From DAOTVS01 sp034436375 (lineage in GTDB: Bacteria > Chloroflexota > Anaerolineae > SpSt-313): 20,628 nt of DNA. The notes below the pieces were generated by a model that ran no database searches, was not told the origin of the DNA, and saw only the letters and a list, made by a program, of their open reading frames with translations. The DNA lies in assembly GCA_034436375.1 (NCBI GenBank), contig DAOTVS010000313.1, positions 1 to 20,628 on the forward strand, in the 5' to 3' direction. A program made the position numbers and the translations under genes. Shown here piece by piece: positions 1 through 7,942 of this stretch (the stretch's first letter is position 1; the number at the start of each line of letters is the position of its first letter).

Positions 1-739
1 TCGTCAGCATGTAGGGCTCATCGAAGATCTGGGCCGAGCCGATGAGCACGATCACCGCCACAAAGAGGATCACCGGTCGCAGCATGGGGAGTGTAATATG
101 CCAAAACAGTTGCCAACGATTGGCGCCATCAACCATGGCAGCCTCGTAGAGAGTCTGCGGGATGGTCTGCAACCCCGCCAGGAAATAGATCGCGTTGAAT
201 CCTGCCCAGCGCCAGGTCATCAGGCCCAGCACAGAGATCTTGGACCACTGCTTGCTGCTCAGCCAATTGATCCCCTGCCCCCCCAGGTGTTCGATCAGCA
301 TGTTGAGCAGGCCCACGCGCTGGTTGTAGAGGACAGTAAAGACAATAGCGATGGCAATGGTTGAGGTCACGATGGGGGTAAAGTAGATGGTACGGAAAGC
401 ATCTTTCCAGTGCACCATCTTGGCATTGAGCGCCACCGCGAGCAAGAGCGAAATAGGCGTCACGATAAAGAGGCTGGCGCCGGAGTAGAAAGCGGTGTTG
501 CGCAGCGCTTTCAAAAAGACCTCGTCCTGCGTCAACAGTTCGGTAAAGTTGCGCAGGCCAACGAATTGCATACTGTCGATGCCGTTCCAACTATGCAGAG
601 CCAGGAACAGTGCAAAGAGCGCCGGCCCCAGAAAAAAGACGAGGAACAGAATGTAGAACGGAGAGATAAAAAGATAGGGCGCCAGGCGCCGTTGATTGCG
701 CTGCCACCAGGTTGGTCTATGTATCGCCACTGTGGTCAT
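1..739 (-). CDS. sugar ABC transporter permease, MalF/UgpA type (3' end outside window)
   Basis: This is one of the two inner-membrane permeases of a CUT1-type carbohydrate importer; it would pair with a second permease and an MsmX/UgpC-type ATPase, neither of which is in the window. The visible 246 residues contain hydrophobic segments near residues 20-48, 82-104, 118-138, 168-190 and 222-239. A canonical EAA loop begins at residue 199 (EAAMVDGANRW, followed by a TLP motif), which contacts the ATPase. Family members are about 290-310 residues long, so roughly the last 50 are cut off by the window edge. The ATG at 739 follows a modest GGTGG ribosome binding site; the adjacent ATG at 743 is out of frame. 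It lies 89 bp after the binding-protein gene on the same strand, with a strong hairpin between them. The substrate cannot be told from sequence. Confidence 0.93.
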   Translation of the reverse strand, partial: MTTVAIHRPTWWQRNQRRLAPYLFISPFYILFLVFFLGPALFALFLALHSWNGIDSMQFVGLRNFTELLTQDEVFLKALRNTAFYSGASLFIVTPISLLLAVALNAKMVHWKDAFRTIYFTPIVTSTIAIAIVFTVLYNQRVGLLNMLIEHLGGQGINWLSSKQWSKISVLGLMTWRWAGFNAIYFLAGLQTIPQTLYEAAMVDGANRWQLFWHITLPMLRPVILFVAVIVLIGSAQIFDEPYMLT

Positions 740-768
740 GCATGCACCACCTATTTGCTGTTGCAGAG

Positions 769-810
769 AACCAGACTTCCAAGGTCCAAAAAGACCTTGG
801 AAGTCTGGTT
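769..810. repeat. perfect 18-bp inverted repeat (hairpin) between binding protein and permease genes
   Basis: The arms 769-786 and 793-810 are exact reverse complements around a 6-base loop (CAAAAA on the plus strand). No T-tract follows on the minus strand, so it is unlikely to be a full terminator. Position between a binding-protein gene and its permease gene suggests, by analogy with malE-malF intergenic hairpins, a role in protecting the upstream mRNA or lowering permease expression. It could equally be a copy of a dispersed genomic palindrome. Confidence 0.85.
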
Positions 811-828
811 GCTGGAATGGGCCGAAGC

Positions 829-2265
829 TTACTCGCCCTTGGCGACGATAGCCTTGATGTTCTCGTCGGCCTTCTTGATCGCCTCTTCCGGGGTGAGTTC
901 ACCACTAAAGGCGGCCGTGATCTGGTTCGACATCTCGGTCATAGCCTCATTCCAGTAGGCGCTTTGCCACTGGACTGGGATATCCTGTGCCACGGAGGCA
1001 AAGACCGCGCCTACCTTCTGGCCGCCACAATAGTCATCGGCCAGGTCTACCACACCTGGATCGTTCATAGCCTCGATCATGGTGGGGAAGTAGTGGATCT
1101 TCTGGAAGCGGAGCACCTGCGATTCCTTGGTCATGTAGGTGTAGTGCAACAGGCTCCACACCAAATCGGCGTGCTTGGATTGCTTGGTGATGGCAAAGCC
1201 GGTGCCGCCCCAGGTGCTGGTGGTGTGACCACCAGCGGACCAAGTGGGCATGGTCGTGAGCCGCCATTGGCCCTTCATATCAGCCAACTGAGCCTTGAGG
1301 GTCGCATCCAGGTACCAGTCTGGCATGATGGCGCCTACCAGAGAGCCGTCCTTGTAGGCTGAGATGGTGCCAGCGCCCCAGAATTCGGAGCCCATCTTCA
1401 TAAAGACCTGGTCCTTGTTGGCGCCATCGACCAGGAACTGCAGAACATCAACGGCTTCGGGGGTATTGAGCGTGACGGTGCCATCCTCCTGGAAGCAAAG
1501 GCCGCCACGCTGCTGGAACAACTCCATGAAGATGCCGTTGCTGGTATCATCAACGGGGGCCATGGCTTTCTTTTCGGCGGCCAGTTGCTTACCAGCAGCG
1601 AGGAAATCGTCCCACGTCTTGAACGGCAGGGTGATGCCCGCCTTGTCGAACGGGTCAGGCTGATACCAATACCCCACAGGGCAGAGGGCGCTCTCAACGC
1701 CATAGATCTTGCCGTTGATCATGTAGGGCGTCCAGCGGCCTTCGACGAATTTCTTGCGCTCGTCGCCGATCCACTCGGTCAAGTCCACCAGGCCCTTATC
1801 GGCGATACTGCCTTTCATAAAGCGCGAGAAGGCGCTGATCTCGATCCCCACCATATCCGGCGCGCCCGAACCGGCGGCCAGGTTGGCCAGCACCTTGGTA
1901 AAGACGTCGTTGTACGGAATCTGCTGGAAATCGAATTTGACATCATAGTTCTGAGCGGTTGGGTCTTCTTTCGCCCAAGTCTCGCCACGGAAGGTGAAAA
2001 AGTCCACATAGAGCTTGTCGTGGGTCCACATCGAAATGGTATAGGGCTCTTTTTGCGCGGGCGCCGCCGTCACCTCAGGGGCCTTGGTGGCCTCGGCAGC
2101 CGGAGCCTGAGTGGCCTCAGCCGGGGCCGGGGTAGGGGCTGCGGGAGCCTGGGTAGGCGCAGCAGCCGGGGCGCAGGCGGCAAGCATGGCCCCGCCCAGC
2201 GCAGCAGTCGCCAGGCGCAGGAACTGCCGGCGGTTCAAGGGCTTGCCAATGATCTCGGATGACAT
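829..2265 (-). CDS. sugar ABC transporter substrate-binding lipoprotein (solute-binding family 1)
   Basis: A 478-residue extracytoplasmic solute-binding protein that captures a sugar or related ligand and hands it to the downstream permease. The N-terminus has a twin-arginine style signal (NRRQFLRLATAALGG, residues 11-25) ending in a lipobox LAAC with the lipidation cysteine at residue 31. A low-complexity Ala/Pro/Thr linker of about 45 residues tethers the folded domain to the membrane. The remainder matches the general pattern of UgpB/MalE-like binding proteins, with many Trp/Tyr residues suited to sugar stacking. The ATG at 2265 is preceded by a strong GGAGAGGAG ribosome binding site. It is first in the operon, followed by the permease at 739. 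The ligand is unknown. Confidence 0.93.
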   Translation of the reverse strand: MSSEIIGKPLNRRQFLRLATAALGGAMLAACAPAAAPTQAPAAPTPAPAEATQAPAAEATKAPEVTAAPAQKEPYTISMWTHDKLYVDFFTFRGETWAKEDPTAQNYDVKFDFQQIPYNDVFTKVLANLAAGSGAPDMVGIEISAFSRFMKGSIADKGLVDLTEWIGDERKKFVEGRWTPYMINGKIYGVESALCPVGYWYQPDPFDKAGITLPFKTWDDFLAAGKQLAAEKKAMAPVDDTSNGIFMELFQQRGGLCFQEDGTVTLNTPEAVDVLQFLVDGANKDQVFMKMGSEFWGAGTISAYKDGSLVGAIMPDWYLDATLKAQLADMKGQWRLTTMPTWSAGGHTTSTWGGTGFAITKQSKHADLVWSLLHYTYMTKESQVLRFQKIHYFPTMIEAMNDPGVVDLADDYCGGQKVGAVFASVAQDIPVQWQSAYWNEAMTEMSNQITAAFSGELTPEEAIKKADENIKAIVAKGE

Positions 2266-2389
2266 GTGCTTCTCCTCTCCTGGGAATACTCACCGTTGAT
2301 GTGAGCTACCGGTAGGTGGCGCGCAGCGCTTCGCGCCCCCATCCATGACGGATACGCGCCTCTGACTTGTGCTGATCACGATAACTCAA

Positions 2390-2401
2390 CAGGCATGCCT
2401 G
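2390..2401. promoter_or_regulatory. 12-bp perfect palindrome CAGGCATGCCTG in ABC operon leader
   Basis: Directly visible palindrome about 115-125 bases downstream of the putative minus-strand -10. Symmetry and position would suit a repressor operator or roadblock, but no known regulator consensus is recognised and the site may be chance. Confidence 0.3.
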
Positions 2402-2514
2402 GAAGGCAATGGGCCGTGCAATGAAGCCCATGACACGAGGGCCAATTGCGGGCCATTCCATCTTGTGGTAAAGTAGAACAATAGGGCGAACCAAGAGCTA
2501 TCCTAAACACCACC

Positions 2515-2523
2515 AGTATAGCA
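2515..2523 (-). promoter_or_regulatory. putative extended -10 promoter of ABC operon
   Basis: Read on the minus strand the bases are TGCTATACT, an extended TGN motif plus a near-consensus -10. No good -35 lies 16-18 bases upstream, which is typical for extended -10 promoters. It faces the binding-protein gene. Confidence 0.4.
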
Positions 2524-2551
2524 CACGCGGTGCGCTCTTTGGGCGCAATTC

Positions 2552-2586
2552 GGTCATTTCGAGGTCAAAAAAGGGTCATTGGTCAT
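2552..2586 (+). repeat. four GGTCA direct repeats before the gene at 2589
   Basis: GGTCA occurs at 2552, 2563, 2574 and 2581, with start-to-start steps of 11, 11 and 7 bases. Three copies spaced by about one helical turn would present the same face of DNA, as expected for cooperative binding or autoregulation. The last copy abuts the start codon, and no clear Shine-Dalgarno sequence is seen there. Confidence 0.45.
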
Positions 2587-2588
2587 CC

Positions 2589-3827
2589 ATGACAGATCAG
2601 CAGGCAGTCTCCCCTCTTGTGCGCCATCTACGCAGAGCGCTCCACCACCTCTACGATCCGGGCGCACTGCGCAAGAGCCCACTCGTGTCGCTTCTGGGGC
2701 TGGATGCAGAGGAGGGCGCCTCGGCCCTGCGCCGCGTCCTGCTCGCGGCCATCGACTCTCTCAAGCCGCGCGCTAATGTACCGCCGCAGGCCAAGGGCTG
2801 GCGCATCTACCGCGCCCTCTACCACCGCTATGCGGAGCAGTTCTCTCCGCACGAGGTAGCCAAGGCGCTGGGACTCAGCATCCGCCAACTGCGGCGTCAG
2901 GAGGCGGTGGCTCTGCAGGTGCTGGCCGATCAGATCTGGACGCAGTACGGCCTCTCGGCTGAAGCGATGGCAGCCCTGGGCGAGGCGGAGCCCGAGCCGG
3001 AAGAGTTGGAGGAAGAGCCCATACAGGCCCCCAGCCGGGAGCAGGAACTGGCGTGGGTGGGACAATCGCAGCCCAGCGAAACGGTTGTGGTGAATGAGGT
3101 GGTGCAGGCAGCCCTCAAAGTGGCAGCGCCGCTCCAGACGGCCCTGGGTGTGCGCATCCGCTGTGATCTGCCCACCAGCCTGCCGCGAGTAGCTGTGCAA
3201 GGCGGCACCCTGCGCCAGGCCTTGCTGAACACCCTCACTGCTGCCATCCGCGCTGCGCCGGGTGGCGAGGTCGCTATTGCCGCACAAACGGAGGGCGCGC
3301 GGGTCTGCGTGCGCATCCAGCCCTCTGGCGGCGCACGCACTCGGGGTGACTACAGCGAAAGCTTGCAGATGGCTCGCCAGCTAGCAGCGCTCTGTGGTGG
3401 CGCGCTGGAGATTGCCGACGCTCCCCCCGGCGGGCCCTTTGCAGCCCATTTCTCTCTGTTTGCAGCTACGCAAGCCACCGTGTTGGTCATCGATGACAAT
3501 GCCGATACATTGCAACTCTTCCAGCGCTACCTGGGGGGCACGCCCTACCCCTTTACCGGCACCCGCGATCCTGAGCAAGGGTTGTCGCTGGCGCGCGAGC
3601 TGGCTCCCCGGGCTATCGTGCTCGATGTGATGTTGCCCGGCGTCGACGGCTGGGAGGTGCTGGGTCGCCTGCGCGAGGACCCGCAGACAGCCGCGATCCC
3701 CACCATTATCTGCACAATCCTGCCCGAGGAGGAACTGGCGCTGGCGCTGGGAGCGGCCGCCTTTCTGCGCAAGCCCGTCAGCCGGCAGGATTTCCTGGCC
3801 ACATTGGCGCACCTGTTACGGGCTTGA
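2589..3827 (+). CDS. HTH / degenerate HATPase / receiver-domain regulatory protein
   Basis: A 412-residue cytoplasmic signalling protein with no membrane segment. Residues about 20-120 are helical and include a sigma-region-4-like or HTH-like stretch (SPHEVAKALGLSIRQLRR, 86-103). An acidic linker (131-145) follows. Residues about 165-290 resemble a GHKL ATPase fold, but the N-box asparagine is replaced (LLNTLTAAIRAAPGG, near 212-226) and neither a DxGxG box nor a GxGLGL box is visible, so ATP binding is doubtful. The C-terminal receiver (297-412) is complete: D302/D303, phospho-acceptor D346, T376 and K395. It is therefore probably a DNA-binding or adaptor response regulator, not a kinase. 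Its 3' end overlaps the convergent hybrid kinase gene by 12 bp, suggesting a functional pair. The start lacks a good ribosome binding site (weak AAGGG 13 nt upstream). Confidence 0.85.
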   Translation: MTDQQAVSPLVRHLRRALHHLYDPGALRKSPLVSLLGLDAEEGASALRRVLLAAIDSLKPRANVPPQAKGWRIYRALYHRYAEQFSPHEVAKALGLSIRQLRRQEAVALQVLADQIWTQYGLSAEAMAALGEAEPEPEELEEEPIQAPSREQELAWVGQSQPSETVVVNEVVQAALKVAAPLQTALGVRIRCDLPTSLPRVAVQGGTLRQALLNTLTAAIRAAPGGEVAIAAQTEGARVCVRIQPSGGARTRGDYSESLQMARQLAALCGGALEIADAPPGGPFAAHFSLFAATQATVLVIDDNADTLQLFQRYLGGTPYPFTGTRDPEQGLSLARELAPRAIVLDVMLPGVDGWEVLGRLREDPQTAAIPTIICTILPEEELALALGAAAFLRKPVSRQDFLATLAHLLRA

Positions 3828-6011
3828 GTGCACCAACGCCTTGCGGATGGCCTCGATGCAGGCCAGGAGTTCGTGCACGGCAAGCCCTCCGCCCCGAGTG
3901 ACGGCTAACCCACCGGAGACAATCGGCTGCCCTGCCGGGTCACGCGCCGAGGTCACCACCACCGGGATCTCTCGCAGGTTCGGATCCTGGCTGCGCACCT
4001 CGAGCAGGCGGAAGCCGTCCATCTCGGGCATGACCAGATCCAGCAGGATCACGGCAGGCCGTTCGTGCTGCAGGATGCGCAGGGCCTGCTCGCCATTGCT
4101 AGCGGTCAGCACCCGGTAATCCGCATCGCCGGAAGCCAGCATGCGCCAGAAGAGTCGCAACGCCTCGGGCTCATCATCGACGATGAGCACCGTCTTGCCC
4201 TGCAGCGGCAGGCGCGCCAGAGTGGCCAGCAAGTGCTCACGCGCTATCGGCTTGACCAAATAGTCGGAGACGCCCAACGCCCCCGCGGCATCCAACGTCC
4301 CCGGCAGCGAGCAGATGATAGCCGGCACTTCCGGCGGTAAGGCTACATTGCCAAAGCGCTGCAGGCCGGCAGCCACCGAAGCATCGTTCACCAGCAGGGC
4401 TTGAGAGGGTGCCTGCGCGAGCCGTTGCAAGGCCTCTTCCTCATTCTCGACCGCCACGATTTCCACGCCATGTAGATAGCGCGCCAGCAAATGGTGCAGT
4501 GAGCCGCCCGGGTCCAGCACGACCAGCCGCGGGAGCACTACGGGCGCGGGCGCTAATGGCCTCTGCGTGCGCTGCTCATATTCCCACTCTGGGTTGAGCC
4601 AGCGGGCAGCAGAAGCTTCGACCGGAGTAGGCGCCTCAACGGGCAGACGGAAACAAAAGGTTGTACCGACACCCTTGACGCTCTCCACCCACATACGGCC
4701 GCCGTGCATCTCCACAAAGCTCTTGCTGATGGCCAACCCCAGCCCGGTGCCCCCATAGCGGCGGCGCACCGAACCATCGAGTTGCTGGAAGGGCCGAAAG
4801 AGCTTTTCCTGGTCCGCAGCGGCGATGCCGGGGCCGGTATCGGTCACCGAAATCAGCACGTCACGCTCATCACGGCAGGCGCGGACGGTCACACCGCCCT
4901 GCTCAGTAAAACGCCCAGCGTTGGAAAGCAGGTTGAGGATCACTTCACGGATGCGCGTGCGGTCGCAAAACGCGGAAAGCCCTGGCTGCACATCCAGATG
5001 GAGAGAGAGACCCTTGGAGTCGAAAAGGGGGCGCACGGCGACCGTTGCCGCCTCGATCACCTCACCGAGGTCGACATGCTCGCGGGTGAGTGCCATGCGG
5101 CCGGCTTCGATCTGGCTCAGATCCAGCACATCATCCACCAAGCCAGCCAGGTGACGGCTGTTGCGCAGGATGATGGCCAGGTCAGCCAGGAGGGCGGGGG
5201 GAATCCGATCGCCGTAGGCTTCGGGCGTCTGGGTAATCATCTCGCTGAAACCGATGATCATGTTCAGGGGGGTGCGCAGCTCGTGAGAGACGTTGGCCAC
5301 GAACTGCTCTTTCGCCTGGCGGGCCTCCTCGGCCACGCGGCGCAGGCTATCCGCCAGGCGGTTCAGGCGCGTGAGCTGCAGATTGGCCTCAGCCAAATCC
5401 TTGAGGGTCTGTTTGAGCTGCACCTGATAGTCGCGGGCGCACTCCAGCAGGCGGTGGCTCTCCTCATAGCTGGACCAGGACCACTCGAGGGCTGTCAGCA
5501 GGGGCCGCAGAGTGAGCCACACCAGCCCCAAGTTTCCCCACACCGCCATGAGGGCCACAACGCGCAGCACCGCATCACCCGGTAGCAGGGAGAGCGGCGC
5601 CCACAGAAGCAGCCCTGTGCATCCCAGGGCGACCACAATACCCGCCGGTGCGCTCACGGTGACCACAGCCAGGGCAGCCGGCACGCTGAGCAGATAAACG
5701 GCGGGGCCCAGGCGTGCCCAGGTCGTGGCCAAAAGCACGGCGCCCAGGTAGCCCAACACCAGGGCCCAGCCTCCGAGCAGCACGTGCAGCCGGCGCAGCG
5801 CCCAGACGGCCCCGGCCATGCCCCACAGAATCATGCCTAACCATTCGGCGCGCACCGGTTGGCCAAAAGGCTCGGGGAAACCCAGTATCAGTGTGCCCAG
5901 AAGCAGCAGGGGCAACAGCGCCAGCGTGATGGTCTGGTCCTGCAACTGGCGCAGCAGCCACTTGAGCTCGGGCATGCCGGCGGGCGATGCGGGCAACTCA
6001 GCGACGGACAT
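3816..6011 (-). CDS. membrane hybrid histidine kinase with two C-terminal receiver-like domains
   Basis: A 731-residue sensor kinase. Several hydrophobic segments fill residues about 28-170, followed by a coiled coil (about 183-235). HisKA has H243 in SHELRTPLN. The HATPase domain has an intact N-box (N360, N364), D391 in DTGPGI and the GTGLGL loop (421-426). The first receiver-like domain (about 493-603) is eroded: D500 is not part of an acidic pair and the acceptor region reads LLVNDAS (N542/D543), although K587 remains. The second (606-728) has D612/D613, D658 and T687 but lacks the usual K-P after beta-5, having TRGGGLAVHELL instead. GGAGG precedes the ATG at 6011. Its stop overlaps the end of the convergent regulator gene by 12 bp. 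The sensed signal is unknown. Confidence 0.93.
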   Translation of the reverse strand: MSVAELPASPAGMPELKWLLRQLQDQTITLALLPLLLLGTLILGFPEPFGQPVRAEWLGMILWGMAGAVWALRRLHVLLGGWALVLGYLGAVLLATTWARLGPAVYLLSVPAALAVVTVSAPAGIVVALGCTGLLLWAPLSLLPGDAVLRVVALMAVWGNLGLVWLTLRPLLTALEWSWSSYEESHRLLECARDYQVQLKQTLKDLAEANLQLTRLNRLADSLRRVAEEARQAKEQFVANVSHELRTPLNMIIGFSEMITQTPEAYGDRIPPALLADLAIILRNSRHLAGLVDDVLDLSQIEAGRMALTREHVDLGEVIEAATVAVRPLFDSKGLSLHLDVQPGLSAFCDRTRIREVILNLLSNAGRFTEQGGVTVRACRDERDVLISVTDTGPGIAAADQEKLFRPFQQLDGSVRRRYGGTGLGLAISKSFVEMHGGRMWVESVKGVGTTFCFRLPVEAPTPVEASAARWLNPEWEYEQRTQRPLAPAPVVLPRLVVLDPGGSLHHLLARYLHGVEIVAVENEEEALQRLAQAPSQALLVNDASVAAGLQRFGNVALPPEVPAIICSLPGTLDAAGALGVSDYLVKPIAREHLLATLARLPLQGKTVLIVDDEPEALRLFWRMLASGDADYRVLTASNGEQALRILQHERPAVILLDLVMPEMDGFRLLEVRSQDPNLREIPVVVTSARDPAGQPIVSGGLAVTRGGGLAVHELLACIEAIRKALVHSSP

Positions 6012-6067
6012 GCGTTACCTCCGGGGAGATGAGCACAATCCGTGCTCCGTGGGGCTGTCGTGGGACA

Positions 6068-6202
6068 TAATAAGTAAACCGTAATAAGTAAGGTCGCCAT
6101 TTCGGTGTACCGGATGCTTCGCACAGGCTTTGCCGAGGCGAACGGCGCGAAAAACAGTACGCGCCCGCCGTGCCAGTGTTACTTATTACGGTTTACTTAT
6201 TA
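6068..6202. mobile_element. MITE-like 135-bp element with 24-bp perfect terminal inverted repeats
   Basis: The arms 6068-6091 and 6179-6202 are exact reverse complements over 24 bases, separated by 87 GC-rich bases. Each arm is itself a direct repeat: TAATAAGTAA twice, with ACCG between. The arms are strikingly AT-rich compared with the surrounding DNA. No open reading frame lies inside and no clear target-site duplication is visible. This fits a non-autonomous mobile or dispersed repeat, but multiple genomic copies would be needed to prove it. The left end also creates TATTAT on the minus strand, a possible -10 for the kinase gene at 6011. Confidence 0.6.
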
Positions 6203-6241
6203 CATCTCATGGTAACCCCGATTACGCCTCAGACTATTCTC

Positions 6242-7633
6242 TCATTCCGCCGCCTGCACCCTCTTCACCCTGCCCCGGGCGAGCGAGGCGAAGACGCCCA
6301 GCGTGCAGAGGCCGGCAAAGGTGGCGAACACGATGCGGGCGCTGCCGACAAAGCTGCCGAACACTTCAGAGGTGATTTCCGTGCGGCCGATGTAGAGGGA
6401 AAAAACCAGCATCACGGTACCCATACTGAACATCTGGCCGACAACGCGCATGGTGCCCAGCGTGCCGGAAGCCACACCATAGAGCCGCTTCTCGACCGAG
6501 CTCATGACCGCATTGGTGTTGGGTGAGGAGAAGAGGGCAAAGCCAAAGCCCAGAAGCAGCAGACTCGCGATGATGAACGGCAGCGACGTGTCGTGGCCGA
6601 GCAGCACCAGCAGGAGCAACCCCAACACGTTCAGCCCCATGCCCGCCGAAGCCACGACCCGCGGCTCGAGGCGATCCGAGAGCCGGCCGGCCAGCGGCGA
6701 GAAGAGGGCCTGTACCAGGGGCTGGGCAACCAGCACCAGCCCCGCCTGCTGCGGGCTCAACGCTTTGATGTACTGCAGGTAGAGGCTCATCATAAACGTG
6801 ACGGCAAAGGTGGCGCTATAGTTCAAAAGCGCGGCCAGGTTCGACATGGCAAAGACGGTATTGTCGCGGAAGAGGTGCACGCTCAAGAGCGGGTGCCGGG
6901 TGCGCGCTTCCCAGGCGACAAAGCCGCCGAGCGCGGCCAGGCCGACGACCAACAGAACGAACCCCAGCAGCGCCGGCAGCCGTGAAAAGCCCAACATGAT
7001 CGTGAGTAGGGCCAGGCCATAGACCACTGCACCGGTCATATCAAAGTCCTCGTCGCGCGCCTCAGCCCATTCGCCGGGCAGGCGGAAGGCCAACAGAAGG
7101 ATGGCCAGGATCGCCAGGGGCATGATCCCCAGAAAGACGGCCCGCCAACCGAGGTGTTCGGTGATCAGCCCACCCAATACCGGCCCCAGCGACAGCCCGG
7201 TGTAGGTGGCCGCGGCATTGATGCCCAACACCCGGCCACGCTCCTGCGGCGGGTAGACGGAGATGAGGATGGCCATCCCCGTGCCGGCGATCATGGCGCC
7301 GCCCATCCCCTCGATGGCGCGGCAACCAATCAGCATGCCGGCCGAGACCGAAGAGGCGGAGAGGATTGTGGAGAGAGCAAAAACGCCCAGCCCCAGGGCC
7401 AGCAGCCGCTTGCGGCCAAAGATATCGGCGATGCGGCCGATGGGCACCATGCACATCGCTGCTGCCAACAGGTAACTTGTGCTCACCCAGCTCAGCGTCA
7501 CCGCATCGGCGTGGAACTGCGCCCCCATCTGAGGCAAGGCCACGGCGACCGAGGAAGACATGAATGGAGTGAGGAAAGAGGCAATCGTGGCGATGAGCAG
7601 CGCGCTCCGCCTGCTCACCCTGTTTTGTGCCAT
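6242..7633 (-). CDS. MFS drug efflux transporter, DHA2 (EmrB/QacA) type
   Basis: A 463-residue inner-membrane proton antiporter, predicted to expel drugs or other small toxic molecules. It has about 12-14 hydrophobic segments. Visible family motifs are motif A after TM2 (GRIADIFGRKRLL), the RAIEGMGGAMI segment and motif C in TM5 (GPVLGG), which marks antiporters. The ATG at 7633 is chosen because AAGAAGGG lies 11 nt upstream. A GTG at 7663 is in frame but has no ribosome binding site and would sit at the predicted transcription start. The gene has its own promoter (7671-7699), so it is probably not co-transcribed with the oxidoreductase upstream. The substrate cannot be inferred. Confidence 0.93.
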   Translation of the reverse strand: MAQNRVSRRSALLIATIASFLTPFMSSSVAVALPQMGAQFHADAVTLSWVSTSYLLAAAMCMVPIGRIADIFGRKRLLALGLGVFALSTILSASSVSAGMLIGCRAIEGMGGAMIAGTGMAILISVYPPQERGRVLGINAAATYTGLSLGPVLGGLITEHLGWRAVFLGIMPLAILAILLLAFRLPGEWAEARDEDFDMTGAVVYGLALLTIMLGFSRLPALLGFVLLVVGLAALGGFVAWEARTRHPLLSVHLFRDNTVFAMSNLAALLNYSATFAVTFMMSLYLQYIKALSPQQAGLVLVAQPLVQALFSPLAGRLSDRLEPRVVASAGMGLNVLGLLLLVLLGHDTSLPFIIASLLLLGFGFALFSSPNTNAVMSSVEKRLYGVASGTLGTMRVVGQMFSMGTVMLVFSLYIGRTEITSEVFGSFVGSARIVFATFAGLCTLGVFASLARGRVKRVQAAE

Positions 7634-7644
7634 AAACCAGAGGT

Positions 7645-7652
7645 CCCTTCTT
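7645..7652 (-). promoter_or_regulatory. ribosome binding site supporting MFS start at 7633
   Basis: AAGAAGGG on the minus strand, 11 nt before the ATG at 7633. The alternative GTG at 7663 has none, so this site decides the start. Confidence 0.6.
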
Positions 7653-7670
7653 GCGTTTTGCACTCTGGCA

Positions 7671-7699
7671 AGTATACCATAAACAGCCTAGAGGTAAAG
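7671..7699 (-). promoter_or_regulatory. sigma70-type promoter of MFS gene
   Basis: On the minus strand, TTTACC (7694-7699), a 17-base spacer and TATACT (7671-7676). Transcription would start near 7664, giving a leader of about 30 nt before the ATG at 7633. Confidence 0.6.
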
Positions 7700-7745
7700 C
7701 ACGCATCCGCATTTCCGCGTTTAGGTATATCCGAAGTGATGCGCA

Positions 7746-7913
7746 GGCGGCGATATCGTAGTGGCGGCTTGAGCCCAATACCTTTCAAATAAGGAGGCCT
7801 GAGAGCGGCCGCTGGACAGCGGTGTCGTAGTGGCGACTCTCGCTCGTCCCGGCGACCTGCCATGGCGAAACGCTGAGACGAGCGGCTCAAGCCGCCACTA
7901 CGACATCGCCGCC
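7746..7913. repeat. inverted intergenic repeat pair with a third internal copy
   Basis: The 30-base arms 7746-7775 and 7884-7913 are reverse complements at 29 of 30 positions; the core is GTCGTAGTGGCGGCTTGAGC. A third, partial copy in the same direction as the left arm lies near 7823-7848 (TGTCGTAGTGGCGACTCTCG); its end can also pair with the right arm through CGCTCGTC. No coding potential is apparent. It looks like a cluster of dispersed palindromic units. Confidence 0.75.
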
Positions 7914-7942
7914 CATAGGCGAACGTGCGCTGGATCGGCACT

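Larger units (their letters stand above)
2266..2588. other. divergent intergenic region with long leader of the ABC operon
   Basis: About 320 bases without a gene separate the ABC operon (minus) from the signalling gene (plus). An extended -10 on the minus strand at 2515-2523 would give a leader of about 245 nt for the transporter mRNA. The leader contains a 6-bp GGCGCG/CGCGCC hairpin (2318-2337) and a perfect 12-bp palindrome CAGGCATGCCTG (2390-2401), either of which could be a regulatory site. The plus-strand end carries four GGTCA repeats directly before the start codon at 2589. Confidence 0.6.
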
